NCBI GenBank assembly: GCA_022606135.1
Contig: JABYQN010000007.1
Location: 1,054,001 to 1,118,000, forward strand
Direction of reading: 5' to 3'
Source of the DNA: Fomes fomentarius
Lineage: Eukaryota > Basidiomycota > Agaricomycetes > Polyporales > Polyporaceae
DNA length: 64,000 bases
How positions within the stretch are numbered: position 1 is the stretch's first letter; every line of letters starts with the position of its first letter. Below the pieces are notes generated by a model. It made no database searches, was not told where the DNA came from, and worked only from the letters and a program-made list of their open reading frames with translations. The position numbers and the translations under genes were made by a program. Positions 1-11,501 of this stretch are shown here, piece by piece.

Positions 1-1634
1 CCCACACCTTCAACGCGATCCCGACGGCCGAGAGCCACTGCAGCGACCGCCAGTCAAGCTCCTTGCAATCGCGGATGTACAGAGCGGAAATCGCGGCGAC
101 CACGCCCGGGACGTTGTTCTGCAGGTACACGCCGCTGATCCGGTTGAGCACGTCGAGCGTCGCCTCCGCGGTGAGCTTCTCGCAGCGCACGAGCGCGAGC
201 GCGCGCAAGCGGCGCCCCACGTGCCGGAGCGCGCTGCAGAGGAACGCGTGCGACGTCTGCGGGCCTTCGAGCGTGAGCGTCAGATGCGGAGTGCCCGGGT
301 AGGGGAGCATGGCGAGAAGAGCTGCGAGGAACCGCTCCTCCAGCCACGCGTAGGCGACTTGCAGGTGGCTCAGGGCGGGCAGGCGCGGGAAGCTCTTGAG
401 GATGTTGCGGAGGAGCGGGAACGCGTCCGTGTTGTGCATGTACCGCGAGTGTTGCGGAGAGACGAGGTAGAGCGAGCGGAGGACGGGCAGGGAGAGGTGC
501 GGGAGAGTGTAGATGAGTGCTGGAGGGATGTCCGGGCCGTCGACGCACAGGGCAAGCTTGCGCAGACGGGGGAGATGGACTGCGCGCGAGAACGACGCGG
601 ATAGGGCATAGCGCGATGCGGTGTCGCCCTTCCAGGGGAACGCGAGACGAAGCTCCTCCAAGCCCGCGGAGACCTGGAGCATGTAGAGCACCTCGGACGC
701 GGCTTGTGCGCCGCGCGTGAAGCCGTGGTGGGTGTAGTCCAGAAACGTGAGGTTCTGGAAGAGAGGGGGCGTCCATGCTAGACGGATGCCCTGCAAGGTT
801 GCGCGACGTAGACGCGGGGCGAAGCCGTTGAAGAGCGCGAACTCCTTCGTGTCGTCGTTCTCAGGGTACACAAGCGTAAGCTCACGGAGGGCCAGTGCTT
901 CGATTGTTGAAGAGTGTCCGCAGCACGCGGACAGCGCCGCGTTCCAGAGAAAGGGCGCGTAGCCCGTGAAGCGAACCTCCAGCGAGCGCCATCGGTGTAC
1001 CTGTGGGATCGCGAGGTGCATGCACAGCTGGACATGGTTGTAGTACGTGAGGTGCGACATCGCGCTGCGTGGACATAGCTGGACGTCGAGAGTGCAGGCC
1101 TTCGCGCGATGTATTCGGCGGCTCCACATGGCCAGGTTACCGTCGAGGTTGATGCGTCTCCAGAGGGAGGGGGTGTGTAGTGCAGTGTATCTCCAGGCTC
1201 TGCAGACATGCGAAACAGTCACGGGGAACATGGTGTCTTCCTCTGCACCTAGCACGAAGATGTGAGCGAGGACCTCATTCGGAAGTTGGGTGATGCGGTG
1301 CGGGCGACGGATCGGCTGACGCGCGGCCGCATGTTGGATTGCAGGGTGCGCGCGGACATGCGCGGCGGCCCTACGTTCGTGCTTGGGTGGCTCTGTGCGC
1401 AAATAATGTGGTCAGAGGGGTGAGGTCGAGCAGGGCGAATTGAACCACATACTGAATTGTGGTTCCCTTCTCCTGCGCGTGGCGAGATGATTGTGGATCG
1501 CGGGAATCAGCGCTGTTCGCGGGAGAGGGGAGCGGAACTCACTCGACGGCATAGAACGACTTGACGGCATCGAGGATTGATCGAGGGAAGGCCGGGGGCT
1601 CCTGCTGGCGGGCGCGCTTGAAGGAGAAGGGCAT
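1..1634 (-). CDS. F-box domain protein, C-terminal end cut by window edge
   Basis: F-box proteins are substrate adaptors of SCF ubiquitin ligases. The model is complement(<1..1370, 1543..1634). The start ATG at 1634 opens MPFSFKRARQQEPP. The intron at 1371-1542 has a gtgagt donor and a tag acceptor. Exon 2 begins with the F-box signature RITQLPNEVLAHIFVLGAEE, then VSHVCRAWRYTALHTPSLWR, the usual arrangement near the N-terminus. A leucine-rich, LRR-like region follows and runs off the window start with the frame still open. Many large antisense frames exist because the DNA is GC-rich; the F-box match picks the real one. The frame of exon 2 is secure; the 172-bp first intron and the start codon are less so. 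The substrate is unknown. The unrelated F-box gene at 31961-33451 shows that this family recurs here. Confidence 0.8.
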
Positions 1635-2370
1635 GCTCCCTCTGTTTGCAGGATGGACAATGGTCAGGGGAAGAAAACGCGCCGCGCGGGGGCGGGAAAG
1701 TGCATTATGTATTTATGTGCGCGCGCAGAGGGCTGGAGGGCGACCAAGACTTGTAGAGGCGAATTCGAAACGAAGACGAGCGATAGGCAGTGTGAGGATG
1801 ATGCTGTGCGTGACTGGGAAGAGCCGGACGAAAGGCTCTCTGAGACCTGCGCGAAATGGAGAAAAAGGAGCGGGCCCAATTGTGGGCCTGTTCCCGCCGG
1901 AGACAAAGCAGAAGAGGCGTCGGCCAGACAGGCGTCCGGCACAGGAACCGTAGAATGGAGAAGCGCCTCAGTGGGAACCCCAACTCCTCCGAAGAATGCC
2001 AGATCAGTCCGCCTCTGCCCACCTGCCCCAGCGCCCGACTATCCTGCCCGTCCGCCCCGCGCTGGGCCCCGCCTGCTTCCTATGTCCCGCTTCTCCTACT
2101 GCGCCTGGTCAATACATACCTCTCTCGACCACCTACCCTTACCGCCCCACCTCTCGAGCGCCCACTTGCCTGGGTGCAGTCCGGCAGAGCCGACATCCGA
2201 TAACGCTCAGCACTGCTAGTGGCACAGTAAAATTCCACCCTCCGTTCCAACGACAAACTATGCACGTCTGGCTTGTGTCCGGTGCGCCGCCATCTGACCG
2301 GCTCAGCCTTGTCTTCGGGGATCGACATGACATACCAATGAATGCAATGCAGACGATCCCCGGCTCGGCT
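1635..2370. other. intergenic, no gene recognised
   Basis: This stretch lies upstream of the minus-strand F-box gene and downstream of the first alpha/beta-hydrolase. The open frames here (up to about 190 codons) have no recognisable domain and overlap one another. It presumably holds the F-box promoter and the hydrolase 3' UTR. Confidence 0.5.
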
Positions 2371-3659
2371 TCAATATATCATGTCAACCAGCATCTTTAC
2401 GAATCTTTCGGGCTCTTCCCAGTGCACCTGAGCATTCCCCGTCAGTGACATCATGCACAGTCCGCTGCGACACTCACGAAATGGTTCGCCTGCTCAAGCT
2501 TATGCAGCTCCATCGGCCTTCGCCACTCTTCCTGCGCCTCGGCATGTCTGAAGTGCAGGAGAACACTCGCCCAGACACATTCGCCCACGCTCATGTCACA
2601 CCAGACGACGTGGATGCGAAGATGAGGCAGTATCTCGTTACCCCCAACGAGCCGCCGGTCTAGCAGCGCTCTCTCCATATTCTGACTGTAGATTGCCGGG
2701 TTGAGTCTCCGGAGCAGGCTCTGTGAACCGTCCGTATCGATGGGTTCCGAATGAAGCATATCGCGCAACTCTTCACAAGTCATCCGGGAGGTTGTCGGTG
2801 TGAACTTCCAGTCGATACTGTTGGAGTGCTCGTGAAGCGCAGTGCGCGGCGTGTAACGGGGGTCCGGGTGGATAGCATCTGGGAAAGTGAAGGGAGGGTA
2901 GTAAGCTGATACCGAGGTAGAAAAGGCAGCGGTGAGGTCATCCAGAGACATCGCTGCCTCCCGCGTGGCTTTTATCGCCTGAAGTGCCTCTGGAACCGAC
3001 CCTCCCGTCGAAGCAAGGCTGGGTTCTATGCAGATGATTTTGTATTGTAAGTAGCTTCCTGATGCCCGAAGTTCAGAACGCAGCAACGACTCACCGTACA
3101 GCACATATGTACGTAAATACGCCCCCAGCAGCTTTTGGTCTGCTTCCGGGAACTGGTCGGCGTAAGCGAACAACGCCATCGTCTGGCAGTTTCCCGCCGA
3201 CCACGATACAAGGGAAATGCCCCCTGTAGGGGCATTCGACCCAGGCGCAGGATGGATCGGAGGGATGCCTTCTGATTCTACGATGCCAGTCAAAAAGGCA
3301 ACAAGCTCAGAAGCTCGGGCTCGAAGCGCCTTCTCCTGCCGCCCCGATTCTACCCCTCGAAGGTCGTCAAGTTCTTCTTTGGTGTACGGTGTGGAGCCGG
3401 GATAGTCGCGCAGGCTTGGTATAATCAGGCGGAGCTTGTGTTCCGCAGCAAATGGGACGAGAGGCCGAAATGACGCTATCAATGCAGATGTCGGCTAGGT
3501 CAGAAGGTGCTCGGTGTAGACGAGGTGTTAATACTCACCTCCATGGAAGCCAGCCCCATGCACTATGACGAGCGTGGCGTAGTCGTTGGACTCCGATGGT
3601 GCTCCGGAATCCTCGTAGTGCATGACAGCACCTTGCTTGTTGACGGGAATCGTAGGCAT
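2371..3659 (-). CDS. alpha/beta-hydrolase fold protein, tandem copy 1
   Basis: Probable cytosolic serine hydrolase (esterase/epoxide-hydrolase-like fold); substrate unknown. Four exons: complement(2371..2427, 2478..3025, 3095..3475, 3539..3659), giving 368 aa. Exon 1 has MPTIPVNKQGAVMHYEDSGA and the oxyanion-side motif HGAGFHG near residue 35. The nucleophile elbow is SWSAG with Ser133. The catalytic His is in ANHFVHWEEP near the C-terminus, and the likely acid lies in VVWCDMSVGE. The first elbow residue is Ser instead of Gly, as in the neighbouring copy. The 69-bp intron 3026-3094 is frame-neutral and would read through; comparison with the second copy shows it is an intron. All four exons match copy 2 (3935-5243) in order and phase, so the two arose by tandem duplication. 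No signal peptide is seen. Confidence 0.88.
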
Positions 3660-3934
3660 GGCGTCGTATGACCTCCGCTACTTCGCCGTCTCGCTCTATA
3701 TGCTGTTGTCAAGCTTAGCAAGGCGGCCCGTCTTCGTCTTCTCTCGGGCCCCGTGAGCCTCCACGGGCGCCGTCGCTGGATGCTATTAAGTAGTCACAAC
3801 CCCGTGAAGGTTCTGAAATGGATCATTTGAGTATTCTGCCGCACTAGATCACGCCCAGAGTCTCATGCCAGTGCAACCTTGTTACCGTGGGGGTGAATAC
3901 CTATTATCATACACACCGTGTACACGAGTAATCT

Positions 3935-5243
3935 TCAGACTATGCCAACCAAGAACTTGACAAATCTCTCCGGCTCCTCCCAATGCACCTGCAAGGCAAG
4001 TCAGTATTTCTTCGTGCTCACACGCCTCCTGAAAACCCGATCAACACTCACAAAATGGTTCGCCCCATCCAATACATGGAACTCAACAGGCCGCCTGGTC
4101 TCCGGCTTCGCCTCGTCATATCCGCACTTCACCACCGCCGCGCCCCACGCCGCCTCCCCCAGAGTCATATCGCACCACACAAGATGCACCTTCACCGCCG
4201 GCCACACCGGCTTGCGCATCCCGCTCCCGTCGTGCGTCTCCAGGCGACAATCGTACAGTGCCCGGACGACGTTCGCGGCGAAGGCCTCGCGGATGACCGG
4301 AGACCAGATCGCGTGCTGCGTGCGGTCCATGATCGGCGGGTGCGTCATACTTTGGAACTCCTCCTTCGTCATCTTGGGCTCCGAGACGGTGGGGACGTGC
4401 TTTGGGTCGAGTGGTGCGCCTGTCAGCGCTGCGGCGTCTTGGAGCGCCAGACGGGGTGGGTGCTGCTCGAACCGTTCGTCGGGGAGTTTGTCGGGGAGTG
4501 TGAAGGGTGGGTAGAAGGAGCCGACATGCAGGCCAAACTGCCACGCTTGCTCCTCAAGTGGTACTGAGGGATCGATGATGACGTTCTTGATACCGGGAGG
4601 GGCTGGGCAGCCTACCGCAGTGCTACTTGGATCTATCACGGTCAAGAGGTGAGCAACATTCGCGCCCGTTCGAACATCGCATACTTACCATAGATGACGA
4701 AGCTCCGGAGATACTGGTTGAGCAGTTGTCTTGTCTCGCCAGAAAGTTTGTCCGCATGTGCAAACATTGCGAGCATAGGGCCGTTACCCCCCGACCACGA
4801 TAGGAGCGATAGCCCCCCAACAAGCCTCTCGCTTCCAGTGTCCTCTCGTATGGGCGGAAGTTTCTCCGTCTCGATGAACCAGCGAAGGAATGCGGCAATC
4901 TCGGCGCCTCGGGCTGCCAACGAAGCTTGCTGGGTTTCGAGATCACTCTTGAGACTCTCGAGCTCTCCCTGCGTGTAAGGGGTCGAGCCTGGGTACCCGC
5001 GCATATTGAGCAGGACAAGTCGCAGATTGTGTGCGGCGGCATATAGTATCATTGGTCGATATACAGCTGCCATTGGAGTCGATTGAGCGGATCATATGGG
5101 CTACAAGAAGGATCAATCGACGTACCACCATGGAAGCAAGTCCCATGTACAAGGACGAGAGTGACGTAGTCAGACCCTGGTGGAGCACCACTGTCCTCGT
5201 AGTAGAGGACGGTTCCATTATCGCTGACGGGGACTGTGGGCAT
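3935..5243 (-). CDS. alpha/beta-hydrolase fold protein, tandem copy 2
   Basis: Paralog of the gene immediately downstream (2371-3659), in the same orientation and separated by 275 bp. Four exons: complement(3935..3988, 4052..4632, 4689..5066, 5126..5243), 376 aa. It starts MPTVPVSDNGTVLYYEDSGA. HGTCFHGAVYRP spans the first intron. The nucleophile elbow is SWSGG with Ser131, and the catalytic His lies in GANHFVHWEEPERF. The first-intron acceptor is the ggcag inside an in-frame-looking ATGGCAGCT, so the internal Met there is not the start. The N-terminal, elbow and C-terminal blocks are conserved between the copies, whereas the cap-like middle region (about residues 185-300) diverges more. That pattern suggests different substrates, which is inference. 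No signal peptide or membrane segment is seen. Confidence 0.88.
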
Positions 5244-6932
5244 GCTGTTACACTGACAGTGCAGATCGACCGGACGTTGGAAGTCGACTCAACTATCGAT
5301 AGATGTAGGAGTGGGTGTGGACTGAAAATGAGCGTGGATTAGGGAAGGCATGGCCGTGCGAAGTATGGTCACGGGTGCGGAGACGTTGCCGATGGGCACC
5401 ACCAAAGTGGATACAACTTACAAGCCAAGTGTACATTATACTTCTGATGATCATGTTGTTAGATTGATAGTTAGTGTGGATGAAAGGCACGCACCTGTAA
5501 GTACACAAATAGACGCGAACTTCCACGGTGGCAGCCGGATGGTACATTCTACAATTTGTAGCCTCTTCTCCTCTCAAAATATGTATAGCGTCATATTTGC
5601 GCGGCCTCTGTCGACGTTGAACGTCCTCGGCCTTTGTTCCTAGCCTATGTTCCTAGCCTAACGTGAAGCCGGGATTCTTCTTTCAGTACAGGAAGAATCT
5701 CGCGCCCCTCGTGAAGACGCTTCTAGCACCTAAATGCCGAAGTCTGATCATATCAGATCTTGGACACTGATCATGATGCTCCACCCGTGCCCTTGTATTC
5801 CTGTCAGTGGCATGCATGCGTTATACAAGTCATCGCGGGCTGATTCAACCACATGGTCAGTTCTCAAAGCAAGGGGTCCTCGTAGTACACAGGAACACAG
5901 GGATCCTCGTAGTACACAGAAACACAGGGATCGATCATGGACAGCATACAGAGAATCTAGGACCGAGGGCCGAAATGAATCAGTAGGACGGTTCAAAAAA
6001 GTACGGTGTTGAAAGTAACTTACAGCATCACACACACAACTTCACAAAGATGCCGCACACATCGCCCTCCTTGCTGATGCAAAGTTGGGGTGAGGGCCCC
6101 CTCAGGCTTGAATGAATGGCAATGTCTTCGTTTGATCCCGTACCTGCGAGACTTTAAGCTGCAAGACACCTAACCAGTATTGAGTCGAAGGGAGGGCCGG
6201 GTAAGTACATAGCAGAAAAGCACTGGCCATCCAAGAGATCCAAGTCGCAGCCGGCGACTTGTATTTAGGCCACGTGGCGATCATGCGTTTTCGCCCGAAT
6301 AGATCGTTCACTAGCTCCTCAACTGCACTAACCACACTCCGCGCAAGGCAGAACGCAAGCTTATCCAATAAGACAGTCAGTATAGTAGTATACAGCTCGC
6401 GCCAAGTGTGTCCCCGCCCAGGTCGGCCCCTGGGAGCCCCTGCCCTAAAGTACTTAATCACAATCATGGACGCCCATGATCCTACTTATTTTTCACTTCG
6501 GGTCAGCTTGTGCAACCTCCCACGAGAGTCGTCTGTCTGACCCATCATTGTCTCGTGCTCTCTGTGGAGGCTGAGGTTGCGGTTGGGTATGATGAGCGTA
6601 CCAAGTTTTCTTACAAGGTTGGGCAACAGATCACGGACGTCTGCTTTGACAGCGGACATGGCAGGTACATTTTTAGTGCTTGTGGTGGTACGGTATGCTT
6701 ACACAAGTTGTATTCCATCAAGTGGTAGGAAGAGCACGCGTCTTGCTCAGATCAGTGACTCGTGGTAGACAGACGCACCGGCTGCGTGGCTCTCTGCGAT
6801 ATGTTTGTTCGCCGAGCTATGCATTGAACAGATATGTTCCCATAACAACCTCCGAACATCATAATAAGGTGCGCCCACAGCACGCCACAAGATTCGCACT
6901 TCCAGCTCATCGTATTCTATTCTCTATGTCAG
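5244..6932. other. intergenic; possible unresolved 5' exons of the AAA gene
   Basis: No gene is recognised with confidence. It should contain the promoter of hydrolase copy 2 and the promoter and first exon(s) of the AAA+ gene that begins downstream. A frame near 6560-6730 reads like coding sequence (YDERTKFSYKVGQQITDVCF) but could not be linked by convincing splice sites to the exon at 6933. Confidence 0.35.
5877..5930. repeat. 27-bp direct repeat, two copies
   Basis: Two adjacent 27-bp copies (5877-5903 and 5904-5930) of a unit starting tcctcgtagtacacag, differing at a single position (aggaac versus agaaac). It lies in non-coding sequence and no function is apparent. Confidence 0.85.
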
Positions 6933-9174
6933 ATCAGACTATATTCCACTGAAGCAACTGTCGACATCCTTGCAACTCCAAAGACAACAGAACTACCTCC
7001 TACGCTCGATATCAAGTACGTCGACTCACGCTATGACGAAGACCACGACAGTTGGGAATACGAAGACACTGCGAATCCCGAGACACCTGCCGAACACGTA
7101 GTACCAATCGGTTCAGATACAACAAAGAGCAACGCTGGGTGGGAGAAATATTATTTCGTGGTCGTGCGCAAGTACTCGCGGCCACCAGATGATAAGAGCA
7201 AGAGCAAGATCTCGTTCAGCCTCATCATCAATAGTCCGTACCTCCGTGCTGTGTGCAAGGAGGTCATGGCCGAGGCGCGTGACATTTCGTGGTTGTCGGA
7301 GCCGCTCGAGGTATGCGGACATACAAGTGATCCGTCTGTTCTGGGGAAGTGTACTGATATCCTCACTGTGCCGCATAGCTAGACCCCCAAGTCATTCTGC
7401 CGTTTGTCTCCAAGTTTGAATTGTATGAGCGAAACCTTGCAGCACGCACATGTACGGAGGCAGAAGCGCGCACTCTCGACACCCTCCGGGTGTTCCTGGA
7501 GTACATGCGCAAGAATTACAGCCAGACGCTTGCACGCATCTCCAGCCTCGTATCACACGGCGAAATCACGTTCGACCTTCTCTACACTCTCCTCGTCCCG
7601 GGAACCATCATCGTGAAGCGGTGCACGGTGACGCGCGAGACGCGCGCGCTGTGCCTCACTCGCGTGCAGAAGCGTCATGACAGCAAGACTGGGTGGAACT
7701 ACACGCTCACCTGTGAAAGCCTAGAGGAGATAGTGAAGGACGAAGGGAACGACCGCGATATTGGATGGTCCGAGGATGGGACTGACGCAGGCAAGCAATT
7801 CTGCTGGGTCCCTTCCAAAGTGGTCATACAAGACTTTGACGGCGTCGTCAAAATCAACAAGCTCAATGCCTACCCACTTCAGTACGACGATGATCCTGCG
7901 GCGCTCACCGCGGCGCTGATCGCGCGGGGAAGGAAGTGGGCAGCGCTCAACGGAACGCACCATGTTCACTACCATGGGTCCGCGGGACGTTGGGAGTGGG
8001 CCGCTGGTAGTTACAAGATCCGTAGGCATACAGTGAGTTCGGTCTCTTTAGTTTGGCTCGTTGTTGGCAGATACTCATTCATCTCCATCAGGTCAGGTCA
8101 CGTATTATGGTCGACAAGTCGAGCTTCGCCCTGATGGAAGACGACTATGAAATGATGCCCACATTGGACGATGACAACGCACGGAAAGCCAAGAACAGCG
8201 CTAGTACATTGACGGATGACGAACTGCTTCTTGCTTCCCCGATTGTGTATGGCTTCAGTCTCGCAGACAGGAAGTGGCGTAAGTAATCGTTTCTCTATGG
8301 ATGCCGTCCTTACTGACAGGTGGCGCTATGATTCTCAGTCGAGTACAACGTGAAGCACATCACCCCGATCGAGTGGAATGACGAAGCGTTTGCGCGACTA
8401 GACCTTCCAGCTGAGCGAAAGACACTTTTGCGCTCTCTAATCCAAGTGCACGGCCAGCTCGACGGTACCGGGGCAGAGCGCTTCGATGACTTTGTGCAGG
8501 GCAAAGGTCAAGGCCTGGTCATCAACCTCTTCGGTCCTCCAGGGGTGGGGAAGACACTCTCCGCAGAAGCTACGAGCGAGTATCTACGCCGCCCGCTCTA
8601 CGTCGTCGGAAGTGGTGACCTAGGAACCACTGCGAAGCAGCTGGACGAAGCCCTGTCCAAGGCGCTGGAGCTCGCGACGCGCTGGAACGCGGTGCTACTC
8701 ATCGACGAAGCAGACGTATTCATGGAGCAGCGCACGATGTCCGACCTGCAGCGGAACGCGATGGTTGCGGTGTTCCTGCGGCACGTCGAGTATTACCGCG
8801 GGATCCTGTTCCTCACGACGAACCGCATCGACGCGTTCGACGAGGCGTTCCTCTCGCGCATACACGTCGCGTTACACTTCAAGGAACTGTCCGTACAGAC
8901 GAAGGCACGAATCTGGCGGGCGTTCCTCAGCAAGGCCGGAGTGGACGCGAACGAGATCTCGGACGCACTCGTCATGAAGCTGGCACAGCGGGAGATCAAC
9001 GGCCGACAGATCAAGAATGCGTACAGGACTGCCGTGTCCTTGGCGGTCAGTAGGGGTGAGAAGCTGCGGTACGAGCATCTCGAGGAGGCGCTGGGTGCAT
9101 TGGACGAGTTCCTCGCGGATATGGAAGGCGGCAAGATCGGATTCGCCAGCGACTGGCAAGCTCACTCTGTGTGA
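6933..9174 (+). CDS. AAA+ ATPase with N-terminal DUF7025-like region, 5' end unresolved
   Basis: Fungal P-loop ATPase of the large AAA family that pairs a DUF7025-type N-terminal region with a C-terminal AAA module; cellular role unknown. Exons read: 6933..7310, 7379..8032, 8092..8278, 8339..9174 (phases 0,0,0 then a split Leu codon), giving 684 residues plus a missing N-terminus. Exon 6933 is preceded by a good acceptor (tatgtcag) and has no ATG, so at least one upstream exon is missing. The AAA module begins near WLEYNVKHITPIEWNDEAF. It shows Walker A GPPGVGKT (about 8533-8556), Walker B LLIDEADVF, sensor-1-like FLTTNRID, and arginine-finger context FLSRIHVALHF. The C-terminal lid region includes LAQREINGRQIKNAYRTA. 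All core catalytic residues look intact. The family assignment of the N-terminal half is from memory of the architecture and is less certain. Confidence 0.82.
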
Positions 9175-10119
9175 GTCTTCAATACCGGCTAATTTATTCG
9201 AACTCGTGATCGTTTTGAAGACGAGATGCTACGACTGTGATCCTATTCATTATACTACAACAATGTACTACAACCACCGCATCCTACATCCCCTCGTCGT
9301 TACGCTACGAAGTACTAATAGCTACCCCACTCATGATACCAAGTAATACTACATACCCCACTCTCTCGTAACAAACCGATAACGGTGTACGATTCAGCAG
9401 TACTATATGCCTTACTTCAGATGCTCACAAGTAGACATAACGATCACCGATTATTCTATGGCTCATCGAGCCTGAGATCTCGTAAGCTCCCAAAGCTCCC
9501 ATGGACGGCGGAGTACTTGGAATTTTCCGACATACACGGCGGCGCCTCCCCTCCTCCCAGGATATTATCGAGGCCACGGTAGCCATTGTTCGAGCACAGC
9601 CAATGCTTCGAATTGCCTGCCGGAGCTCAAGCGAGCTGCGGTTACCAGTGTAATTGTGTACGCTCGCGAAGTACAATGGTCCGCATAAGTCTCGACCGGA
9701 GGATCCCAGGCGCTGTCAAGTCGACGGCATTCGCATCGGACGGCGAGATGCAGAGGTTGCTCAGTAAGTAGTCTGCCAAGGAGAACTATCAAATAAGAGA
9801 TGTCAGACAGGCTGGAGTCTACAAAGGGGGAGGTCTTGAGGACTGGCTGGGCTGGGGCGTGGGTACCGGTAAGAAGCAGAAAGTTCAAGTGGCACGAGGA
9901 CGAGAGTGCTATTATTCCCGCTGACGTGATGGGCGCCAAGGTCGCTTGGAGGATTGGCGGCCGGATTGGGAAGGGTCGCAATCCCCGGCTTGCTCTTGAC
10001 CGCCGTCGTTGATACGTTCTTTAACTCCTTCACTCCCTCCACGTCCCCCTCAACTCCTCTCACCTTTACTACCGACATAGACTCTCTTTGACGCCCCTTC
10101 TGCTTGCTTTCGCGTCAAA
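9175..10119. other. intergenic, no gene recognised
   Basis: This lies between the AAA gene stop and the GPI-protein start. Pyrimidine-rich sequence (about 10020-10080) just before the start at 10120 looks like a fungal core promoter and 5' UTR. Nothing else is identifiable. Confidence 0.5.
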
Positions 10120-11501
10120 ATGACCTCGCCGACCTCCACTACACTCATCCTGCTTCTCCTCTGCGCGCCTGCATTCTCCTTTTCCATAGGTCCATACCAC
10201 ATCCGGACCCCAACTCCCTTTTGGCGGCGGGGTCGCTCCGTACCCCCAGAAGGGTTCTATAATCCCAACGACAGTGGTGGGCGGGAGCTTACGGTGAGTT
10301 TCGCGCTCCTCCGAGGTTGGGACGTGCTCTTCGAGCTCATGTCTACACACGAAAGGTGGCGCCCAACACTGGCGGTCTTGGGGAACCCTTGAATGTCATC
10401 GTGTCTGGTAACTCTGACGAGGCCGTCCTCGTCGATAGGGAGGACCAAGGCGGTTTTCGGAATTACTTCCTGTGAGTAATCATGCCTCCGGAGTTTCCTG
10501 AGTGCGCGTTTACGCGTCTGGATGCCGTGCAGAGCCGTAGGGTTCGGTTCCGAATGTCTTGGTCAACACGCCGGTGAACCTCAGACAGCGAATCTTGGGG
10601 ATGGGAATGGTCAGAGTAAGTGAACAGCCTACCACATCAATAACTCCAAGGTGTTCACATTGCTACAGAGAACGAGTCTGCAGTACTTCGGTGGACATAT
10701 GGCGACCCCGAGCTTGGAACATGTCAGGAGACCATCAAAGGAGGCAACCACTTCCGCTACTGGGTCCAAAATGGACCAGACAAGGATAGGTACCCATCAC
10801 ATTCGTCGTCGCCTGATTCACGGTCGCTCACCTTGGCTTCTTCAGCGGCGCCTACTTTCTGGCGACGTCTTATGAAAAGCCTATACAGTGTATGTCATCA
10901 CCATCTCTGACTTCGTCATATTCAGTGCTCATGAAAAGCGTAGTCGGCCATGATATCGTGTTCAACGGGTGCGTCGTGTTTGCTGTATTGTGATGATGTG
11001 CCACTGACAACGAAGTGTACAGATATAACCTCGGCCGGTGAGGGCTTCTCGTGACTCGGAAGCTATAGGTTAAATTTACTCACCCAACGCATGCTATAGC
11101 GATTGGCTTGTTGGGAATGCGACAGCGCAGTCAGAAGGATTTCCCATAGCGAATCTTACCAACGGCACGACATATTCTGGACAGAAATCGTTTGGTGGCT
11201 ACACGTACCAGACAGACGCACTTTACTTAACGGGCGTACTGTCGAATTCCACTCAGGGTGTAAATCACGCAGACAGTGTTGGTGGAAATGGTGTTCAAGC
11301 TGTAGATGGCTTGGTTGCTGTCTTAACTGTCAAGATTGTCTCCTCGCCTCCTATTTCGAAGTACGTGCATGACTTCGATTTTCGACGCACATGTCAACTC
11401 ACTTTCATGACAGTGGTGCTTCGCTATCACTATTGGCCTCAACAGGATTCTTCGCCACGTCTTTCGCAATCGTCTTGGCTTCATTATCATTATACGCATA
11501 G
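10120..11501 (+). CDS. secreted, probably GPI-anchored protein of unknown function
   Basis: Nine exons: 10120..10293, 10356..10471, 10533..10615, 10669..10789, 10846..10889, 10944..10968, 11023..11037, 11100..11360, 11414..11501, giving 308 aa. The N-terminus (MTSPTSTTLILLLLCAPAFS) is a signal peptide. The C-terminus is a small-residue omega-site-like stretch (SNGASLS) followed by a hydrophobic tail ending in LYA, typical of a GPI-anchor signal. The middle holds GNSDEAVLVD, FGSECLGQHAG, NLGDGNGQ, LGTCQETIKGGNHFRYW, HDIVFNGYNLGRDWLVGNAT and several N-x-S/T sites. I remember similar unnamed proteins from white-rot fungi but know no function. Exon 7 is only 15 bp (encoding YNLG with split codons). 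The acceptor of exon 6 (gcgtag at 10943) was chosen over one 18 bp upstream because it leaves a normal 54-bp intron and preserves FGHDIVFNGYN. Likely cell-wall or surface localisation. Confidence 0.83.

Noticed and set aside
54..776. 240-codon open frame on the minus strand
   Set aside because: It overlaps the F-box protein in another frame; Arg/Pro/Ala-rich composition typical of a GC-rich shadow frame, with no domain.
2971..3100. Reading through the 69-bp intron in hydrolase copy 1 as coding sequence
   Set aside because: The frame stays open, but it has a gtgagt donor and a catag acceptor at the exact position of the copy 2 intron, and the inserted residues are not conserved.
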